The notes under the pieces: generated by a model | Databases searched by the model: none | What the model was told of the DNA's origin: nothing | What the model saw: only the letters and a program-made list of their open reading frames with translations | Shown here: positions 59,540 through 64,000 of the stretch, piece by piece | Layout: the number at the start of each line of letters is the position of its first letter | How positions within the stretch are numbered: the first letter of the stretch is position 1 | Made by a program: the position numbers and the translations under genes | Assembly: GCF_043195095.1 (NCBI RefSeq) | Contig: NZ_JBAFWN010000004.1 | From: NCEH01 sp043195095 | GTDB taxonomy: Bacteria; Pseudomonadota; Alphaproteobacteria; Rhizobiales; Xanthobacteraceae | Reading direction: 5' to 3' (one strand) | DNA: 64,000 nt

Positions 59540-61024
59540 ATGGCTGGGACGGGGCGTGTTCTCATCGCGGGCGCGGGGCCGGTTGGCCTGACCCTGGCGG
59601 GCGAGCTGGCGCGATATGGCGTCGGCGTGCGGATCGTCGACACATCCGCCGCGCGCACCGACAAATCCAAGGCGCTCGTGCTGTGGAGCCGCTCGCTGGA
59701 GCTGCTGGCCCGCACCGGCCGGGCGCAGGACTTCGTCGCCGCCGGCATGGAAGTCTATGGCGCCCGCATCTCCAACGGCCGCACGCTGATCGCCGAGATT
59801 GATTTCGACGCGGCGGAGAGCCTGTTTCCCGCCGCCGTCATGATCCCCCAGAGCGAGACCGAGCGGCTGCTGGAAACCCATCTGGAATCGCTCGGAGTCA
59901 AGGTGGAGCGCACCACCGGGCTCACCGGCTTTGCGCTTGTGGGCGACGGCGTGCACGCCACCTTGCGCGACGCCTCCGGCCGGGAGGAGCAGGTGGAAGC
60001 GGATTGGCTGGTGGGCTGTGACGGCGCCCATTCCACGGTGCGTCACACCCTCGGCATGGACTTTGCGGGCAGCACCCAGCCCAGCGACTGGGTTCTCGCG
60101 GATGTGCATCTCGAAGGGCTGACCCCCGACAAGCTGGACATCTATTGGCATTCCGACGGCATCCTCGCCTTCTTCCCCATCACCGGCGGACGCTATCGCA
60201 TGGTGGCCGATCTTGGCCCGGCGCAGAGCGAGGCACATCGGCCGGATCCGACGCTGGCCGAGGTGCAGGCCTTGGTGGATGCGCGCGGCCCGGGCGGCAT
60301 CCGCATGCATGATCCCTTCTGGCTGGCGAATTTCCGCATCAACGAGCGCAAGGTGAAGGACTACAGCCTCGGCCGCGCGTTCCTGGCGGGCGATGCCGCG
60401 CACATTCACAGCCCGGCGGGCGGGCAGGGCATGAACACGGGCATGCAGGACGCCTTCAATCTCGCCTGGAAGCTTGCCCTCGTGGTGCGGGGGCGTGCCA
60501 GGCCTGCCTTGCTCGACAGCTATTCGGTGGAGCGCAGCGCCGTTGGTGACCTGGTGCTGCACAATGCGACCCGCATGACCGACCTCGCGGTGATGCGCAA
60601 TCCGCTCGCCCAGGCGGTGCGCAATTTCGCCGCCCATGTGGTGCTCGGCCTGTCGCAGGTGCAGCGCCGTGCTTCGCACAGCCTGACCGAGCTGGAAATC
60701 GCCTATCCGCACAGTCCCTTGTCGGTCACGGCGCCGCACGCACCCCATGGCGGGGATCTGCCGAAGGCGGGCGAGCGCTGGCCGCAGCTCGATGCCAGCC
60801 TGCCGCCGATCGGCGCCGGAGATACCCCCCGCTTCGCCCTGATCGCACACGGCGCCGCGGCGCGCGACCTTGCGGCCGGGTTCGGTGGATTGGTCGAAAC
60901 CCGTGAGCCGCCCGCAGGTTATGACGGGCTCTGGGTGGTGCGGCCGGACGGCTATGTGGGCCTCGTGGCGGGCGCGACGGATCTTTCCGCCGCCGAGGCC
61001 TATCTCGCCGCACTCCTGGCCTGA
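59540..61024 (+). CDS. FAD-dependent aromatic-type monooxygenase (PHBH family)
   Basis: 494 aa class A flavoprotein hydroxylase. GAGPVGLTLAGELARYG (residues 10-26) binds the ADP of FAD, GCDGAHSTVRHTLG is the DG motif, and FLAGDAAHIHSPAGGQGMNTG is the GD motif. The C-terminal ~100 residues form the thioredoxin-like domain of the phenol-hydroxylase branch (PRFALIAHGAAAR...). RBS GGGAGG precedes the ATG. The substrate is unknown; no aromatic-ring genes are adjacent. Confidence 0.9.
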   Translation: MAGTGRVLIAGAGPVGLTLAGELARYGVGVRIVDTSAARTDKSKALVLWSRSLELLARTGRAQDFVAAGMEVYGARISNGRTLIAEIDFDAAESLFPAAVMIPQSETERLLETHLESLGVKVERTTGLTGFALVGDGVHATLRDASGREEQVEADWLVGCDGAHSTVRHTLGMDFAGSTQPSDWVLADVHLEGLTPDKLDIYWHSDGILAFFPITGGRYRMVADLGPAQSEAHRPDPTLAEVQALVDARGPGGIRMHDPFWLANFRINERKVKDYSLGRAFLAGDAAHIHSPAGGQGMNTGMQDAFNLAWKLALVVRGRARPALLDSYSVERSAVGDLVLHNATRMTDLAVMRNPLAQAVRNFAAHVVLGLSQVQRRASHSLTELEIAYPHSPLSVTAPHAPHGGDLPKAGERWPQLDASLPPIGAGDTPRFALIAHGAAARDLAAGFGGLVETREPPAGYDGLWVVRPDGYVGLVAGATDLSAAEAYLAALLA

Positions 61025-61064
61025 GGGCTTTGGGGATGTGGAAGTGGTCGCCGCGTTCTAAAAA

Positions 61065-61080
61065 TGTTTCACGTGAAACA
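61065..61080. promoter_or_regulatory. parS: parS centromere site (ParB binding)
   Basis: TGTTTCACGTGAAACA is a perfect 16-bp palindrome identical to the universal chromosomal parS consensus. It is intergenic, between converging genes. ParB loads here and spreads; chromosomal parS sites cluster near the replication origin. Confidence 0.93.
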
Positions 61081-61354
61081 ATGGGTTAGCGCAGACGAAT
61101 CGCACGGAGAAGGCACTTGGGGGCACTTTTCCGTGCCTTCTTCGCGGACCAAACCGCGATTTCGGGCGAACGTTCCGCGCGAATGAATCCGCGCCGCCTC
61201 GGATGTCCGGAATGGCCGTTCGGCGCGCCGAGAATTGCACCTTTCGCTTGCAAGCTGCCCGGAGACGGAAACGAGGCGCCCCATCAACGTTTAGCGGAGG
61301 ATCGACATTTCTGGCCCGATGCCAGTGCAAGGTGACATCGTCTGCAGCAGAGCA

Positions 61355-61467
61355 TCGTCATGCACGGGGCTTGTCCCGTGCATCCACGCGGCACCCCTGG
61401 CGCCGGCTTTTCAGGGATGGCGCCGTCGGCCCGGCGTGGGTGGCCGGGACAGGCCCGGCCATGACGA
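61355..61467 (+). repeat. 112-bp palindromic intergenic repeat, copy 3
   Basis: Best preserved copy together with 16535. TCGTCATG/CATGACGA ends, a left hairpin ATGCACGGG/CCCGTGCAT, a middle segment with CACGCGGCACC, and a right hairpin GGCCGGGAC/GGCCCGGCC. Confidence 0.85.
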
Positions 61468-61550
61468 TCGGGGGCGACGAGCGAAAGATGCAGAAAGAGG
61501 GCGCGCACTCCCTGTGGGGCGCTGCCACTTCACTGAATGTCGATCCGCTC

Positions 61551-62303
61551 CTAAATATCCCGCCCTTCCACCTTGATCTTCAGCTCGGTCTCGATGTCCT
61601 TGGCGGCGGTGAGGTGGGGGTTGACGGCGAGGGCGCGGCGGGCAGCTTCCAGGGCATGGGTGTCGTCGCCGACCTCGCGCATGATCAGCGACAGGCCGAG
61701 CAGCATGGAATAATGGCGCGGCTCGCGGGTCAGAACCTCGCCCACGTCCACGAGGGCCGAGGCGTAATCGTCCTGGAGATAATAGATCGTGGCGCGCCGG
61801 CTGCGGGCGGCGAGGAAATCGGGATAGGCGTCGATCACCGAGCCGAGCAATTCCAGCGCCAGATCGTATTCCTTGGCCTGGGTGGCCGCCTCGGCGCGCG
61901 ACATCAGCAGGTCCGCGCTGGGGCTGCCCGATTGGGCGAACATGGCCTCGATTCGGCTGCCGAGGGCCGAGGCGGTGTCATCGTCCGGCGCGAGGCGCAG
62001 GGCCTCGAACATGGCGTCCAGCTGAACCCGCCGGTCGCGCGGCAGCTTGGGTCGGGCTGGGGTGGCCTCCGCCGCGCCGGCATCGGGCCGGCCTGCATCG
62101 GAGCGGGATTTCGGCGCCGCGCCGGCCGAGGGCTTTTCGCCGGTGGTCTGGGCGTGGGCGGCATAGGCGCCGCAGAGCGCCAAAGCGAGCGCGCAGGCCA
62201 GCGCCATCACCAGCGCACGCCGCCCGGCGGCGGTGGCGCGCGCGGCGGACGCCACGGACGGATGGGAACCCACGGACGGATGCTTGGACATCATCATCCG
62301 CAA
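61551..62303 (-). CDS. Tetratricopeptide repeat protein, exported
   Basis: 250 aa. An N-terminal signal or anchor (RALVMALACALALALCGAYAA, residues ~29-49) is followed by an Ala/Pro-rich linker and, from about residue 85, three to four TPR units (LLMSRAEAATQAKEYDLALE, FLAARSRRATIYYLQDDYAS, SMLLGLSLIMREVGDDTHAL). Several Met codons precede the signal, so the start may be up to 12 bases later. Likely a periplasmic protein-protein scaffold. Specific role unknown. Confidence 0.85.
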   Translation of the reverse strand: MRMMMSKHPSVGSHPSVASAARATAAGRRALVMALACALALALCGAYAAHAQTTGEKPSAGAAPKSRSDAGRPDAGAAEATPARPKLPRDRRVQLDAMFEALRLAPDDDTASALGSRIEAMFAQSGSPSADLLMSRAEAATQAKEYDLALELLGSVIDAYPDFLAARSRRATIYYLQDDYASALVDVGEVLTREPRHYSMLLGLSLIMREVGDDTHALEAARRALAVNPHLTAAKDIETELKIKVEGRDI

Positions 62304-62387
62304 AGTGTGAGGCGAGGCGCATAAAGCGTCAACCGCCCCACCCCTTTCGGGGGGAGCGGCGCGATCAACTCATCTCGATGACGAGAG

Positions 62388-62408
62388 CCCCGCTCGCAAG
62401 GAGCGGGG
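62388..62408 (-). terminator. Hairpin after rpmJ
   Basis: CCCCGCTC-gcaag-GAGCGGGG, an 8-bp GC-rich stem beginning 6 bp past the rpmJ stop on the minus strand. The following CTCTCGTC is only weakly T-rich. Confidence 0.5.
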
Positions 62409-62414
62409 AAACGC

Positions 62415-62540
62415 TCAGCCCTGGCGGGCCTTGTAGCGCTTCTGGGTCTTGTTGATGATGTAGACGCGGCCCTTGCGGCGCACGAGACGGTTGTCCCGGT
62501 GACGGCCGAGGAGCGACTTGAGAGAGTTGCGGATCTTCAT
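62415..62540 (-). CDS. rpmJ: 50S ribosomal protein L36
   Basis: 41 aa: starts MKIRNSLKSLLGRHRD and ends with KRYKARQG, strongly basic. This is the form of L36 without the zinc-ribbon cysteines (C-minus, YkgO-like), which is usual in alphaproteobacteria. It binds 23S rRNA in the large subunit. Monocistronic, followed by a hairpin at 62388. Its small size makes it easy to miss. Confidence 0.95.
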   Translation of the reverse strand: MKIRNSLKSLLGRHRDNRLVRRKGRVYIINKTQKRYKARQG

Positions 62541-62709
62541 AACCTACTGCCTTCGGCCGACCGCGGCGCGGCTTCACCGCGCGGCTCGTCGACACAATGT
62601 ATTGGATCGAGCCGGTTCGATAAGGGGCGCGCGCCGCAATGTCAACGGCGCGCGCTGTGGATGACGTGCGATTGCCGCCCGGCGGAGCGCTCCGCCGGCG
62701 GCCGGTGCC

Positions 62710-63414
62710 TCACTTGCCGGCGAGCAGGGGCGCCAGTTCCTTGTCGAGCTGCTCGGGGGTCATGGCGCCCGACACCTTCTTGCCATTGATGAAGAAGGTG
62801 GGGGTGGAATCGACGCCGAGTTCCTTATTGCCATATTGCGTGCCGGCCTGGATCTTCTCCGCCAGCTCCTTGTCGCTCAGGCATTTCTCGAAATCGGTTT
62901 CGCTCATGCCCGCCTGCTTGGCGACGCGCATCAGCCCCTCGGCCGGATTATTGCCGAACGCCCAGCTGCGCTGGGTTTCGAACAGCGAGGAGACCATGGG
63001 GAAATATTTGTCGCTCGGCATGCAGCGCGCCAGCATGAAGGCGGCGGTGGCGACCGGATCGAACGGGAATTCCCGCAGGATGTAACGCACCTTGCCGGTG
63101 TCGATGTATTTTTCCTTCAAGGTCGGGAAGGTGCCGGTGTGGAACGCCGCGCAATGGCTGCAGGTGAGCGAGGCATATTCGATGATGGTGATGGGCGCGT
63201 CCGCCTTGCCCATGGACTGCTCGGGCAGCGGGGTGGCGGCCGGGGCGTTCAGCTTGAGCGGGTCCACGGTCTGGCCCTGGGCCGGGGACTGCGCGAGCGC
63301 GCCTTCCGACAAGCCCGGCAGCATCCCGGACAGCTGGAGCAGGGGGCCGGCGAGCGCGACGCTCAGGGCGAACTGACCCACGCCCAGCAGGAAACGGCGA
63401 CGATGAAGCGACAT
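62710..63414 (-). CDS. DsbA-family thioredoxin-like periplasmic protein
   Basis: 234 aa. The N-terminus has SLHRRRFLLGVGQFALSVAL, an Arg-rich export signal (the RRxFL pattern is Tat-like). The thioredoxin fold holds the active site CSHC (YASLTCSHCAAFH, ~residue 95) and the cis-Pro loop STPTFFINGKKV. BdbD/DsbA-like disulfide oxidoreductase or isomerase. The ATG at 63414 has RBS GGAG; an upstream extension lacks signal features. Next gene on the same strand is DUF721, a common pairing in this order. Confidence 0.9.
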   Translation of the reverse strand: MSLHRRRFLLGVGQFALSVALAGPLLQLSGMLPGLSEGALAQSPAQGQTVDPLKLNAPAATPLPEQSMGKADAPITIIEYASLTCSHCAAFHTGTFPTLKEKYIDTGKVRYILREFPFDPVATAAFMLARCMPSDKYFPMVSSLFETQRSWAFGNNPAEGLMRVAKQAGMSETDFEKCLSDKELAEKIQAGTQYGNKELGVDSTPTFFINGKKVSGAMTPEQLDKELAPLLAGK

Positions 63415-63503
63415 GGAAATCTCCGGGAAAGGGCCTTCGCGTTCTAGGGAGCGCGCTAGCATGGCGAGGATAGGGCGCCAATCCCTTCGTGCCCTCGGGA
63501 CGA

Positions 63504-64000
63504 TCAAGATTTCCGGCGCTCGCGGCGCACCAGGGCGCCGAGCCGGGCCAAGGAGGCGCCCAGCGCCTCGTCCTCGAACCGGCCGAGCGTGCCGCGCACT
63601 TGCGCCAGCGCTTCCGGCGCCGGCTCAATGCGCGGCGGCGGGCCTTGATGGCGCTGCGGCACCGGGCCCTGGCGCAGCACCAGCCGGCCGACGCAGCGCC
63701 AGCCGAAATAGGCGTTGATGCGGTCGATCACCACAGGCGCGGCATATTGCAGCTCGATGGCATAGGCGCCTTCCACCCGCACCACCAAAGTCGCCGGCTC
63801 GCTGGCCTGACGGGCATCCTGGCGCGGCCACTGCAATTTCACCGGCGTCGAGCGCGGGGCGAGCGCGGGGCCGACGATCTCGTCCCAATGGGTCACGATC
63901 TCCACCGCCGAAAAGCCCGCCTTGCCGCACAGGTCGGCAATGGAAGGCCCCACGAGGTCGGCGAGGGGACGGGCGGCGGGCCGCCGCTTCCAGGGGGATT
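63504..64000 (-). CDS. DUF721 family protein, 5' end beyond the window
   Basis: At least 165 codons are visible. Core residues VEIVTHWDEIVGPALAPRST and PATLVVRVEGAYAIELQYAA are typical of DUF721. The frame stays open to the window edge, and the residues upstream of the nominal GTG at 63953 (RPAARPLADLVGPSIADL) continue the normal N-terminal DUF721 sequence, so the true start lies to the right of position 64000. Probably a nucleic-acid-associated protein; in relatives it follows mutY. Confidence 0.85.
   Translation of the reverse strand, partial: SPWKRRPAARPLADLVGPSIADLCGKAGFSAVEIVTHWDEIVGPALAPRSTPVKLQWPRQDARQASEPATLVVRVEGAYAIELQYAAPVVIDRINAYFGWRCVGRLVLRQGPVPQRHQGPPPRIEPAPEALAQVRGTLGRFEDEALGASLARLGALVRRERRKS

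Larger units (their letters stand above)
61025..61550. other. Intergenic region with parS and repeat copy 3
   Basis: 526 bp without a supported gene. Left to right: parS (61065-61080), an inverted repeat GAAGGCAC/GTGCCTTC (61109-61140) that may terminate the monooxygenase transcript, then the 112-bp repeat (61355-61467). The flanking genes converge on this space. Confidence 0.65.

Noticed and set aside
61284..61576. Frames over repeat copy 3
   Set aside because: Repeat-derived, no RBS, start and stop differ among copies.

Overview
The window is high-GC DNA that reads like a chromosome segment from an alphaproteobacterium of the Hyphomicrobiales (Rhizobiales). Evidence for this is the set of class-typical small genes (UPF0335/DUF2312, DUF1244, DUF1036, DUF721 next to a DsbA-like protein, a cysteine-free ribosomal protein L36), CtrA-like boxes in front of envelope genes, and intergenic palindromic repeats of a rhizobial kind. 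Family placement (for example Xanthobacteraceae) is a guess. A perfect 16-bp parS site at 61065 suggests the segment may lie in the origin-proximal domain.

Layout. (1) 1-5.5 kb: a plus-strand catabolic operon with a CUT1-type sugar ABC permease and ATPase, a Gfo/Idh/MocA dehydrogenase, a GntR/FCD regulator, an SDR without the usual catalytic Tyr/Lys, and a DHDPS-family aldolase. (2) 5.6-16.7 kb: tRNA-Arg(CCT), then a Zn/Cd/Co-type metal-resistance block. It holds a P1B ATPase and a divergent MerR regulator sharing a typical 19-bp-spacer promoter, then a czcCBA-like RND efflux operon and small periplasmic proteins. The block is bracketed by inverted copies of a ~112-bp repeat. (3) 16.7-25.7 kb: aldo/keto reductase with a divergent LysR regulator, PepF-like oligoendopeptidase, a CtrA-boxed response regulator, an L,D-transpeptidase, and a DUF882 peptidoglycan hydrolase. 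(4) 25.7-32.1 kb: a six-gene minus-strand operon with a NitT/TauT-type ABC importer, enoyl-CoA hydratase, NDP-forming acyl-CoA synthetase and GntR regulator. The enzyme pair resembles the FerA/FerB logic for hydroxycinnamates.

(5) 32.4-57 kb is the most interesting part: a self-contained coenzyme F420 catabolic locus. On the minus strand are Fno, CofE, CofD, CofC and a CofG-CofH fusion (a five-gene F420 synthesis and reduction operon), then a unit of PLP enzyme, GctA/GctB-like pair and F420-type LLM oxidoreductase. An ArgE/DapE-family amidohydrolase, a 2,3-diaminopropionate ammonia-lyase and livHMGF follow. On the plus strand, across a 475-bp divergent promoter region, are the matching LivK-type binding protein and a three-gene molybdenum hydroxylase whose 2Fe-2S subunit is fused to a CoxG domain. 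Lrp and GntR/UTRA regulators close the locus. The combination suggests import of an N-containing (probably heterocyclic) compound, Mo-dependent hydroxylation, F420H2-dependent ring reduction, amide hydrolysis, and PLP-dependent deamination at a 2,3-diaminopropionate-type intermediate. The pathway is inference; the gene families are clear.

(6) 57-64 kb: conserved alphaproteobacterial housekeeping and hypothetical genes, an EamA exporter, an FAD monooxygenase, parS plus a third copy of the 112-bp repeat, a TPR protein, rpmJ, a DsbA-like protein, and a DUF721 gene that runs off the right end of the window.
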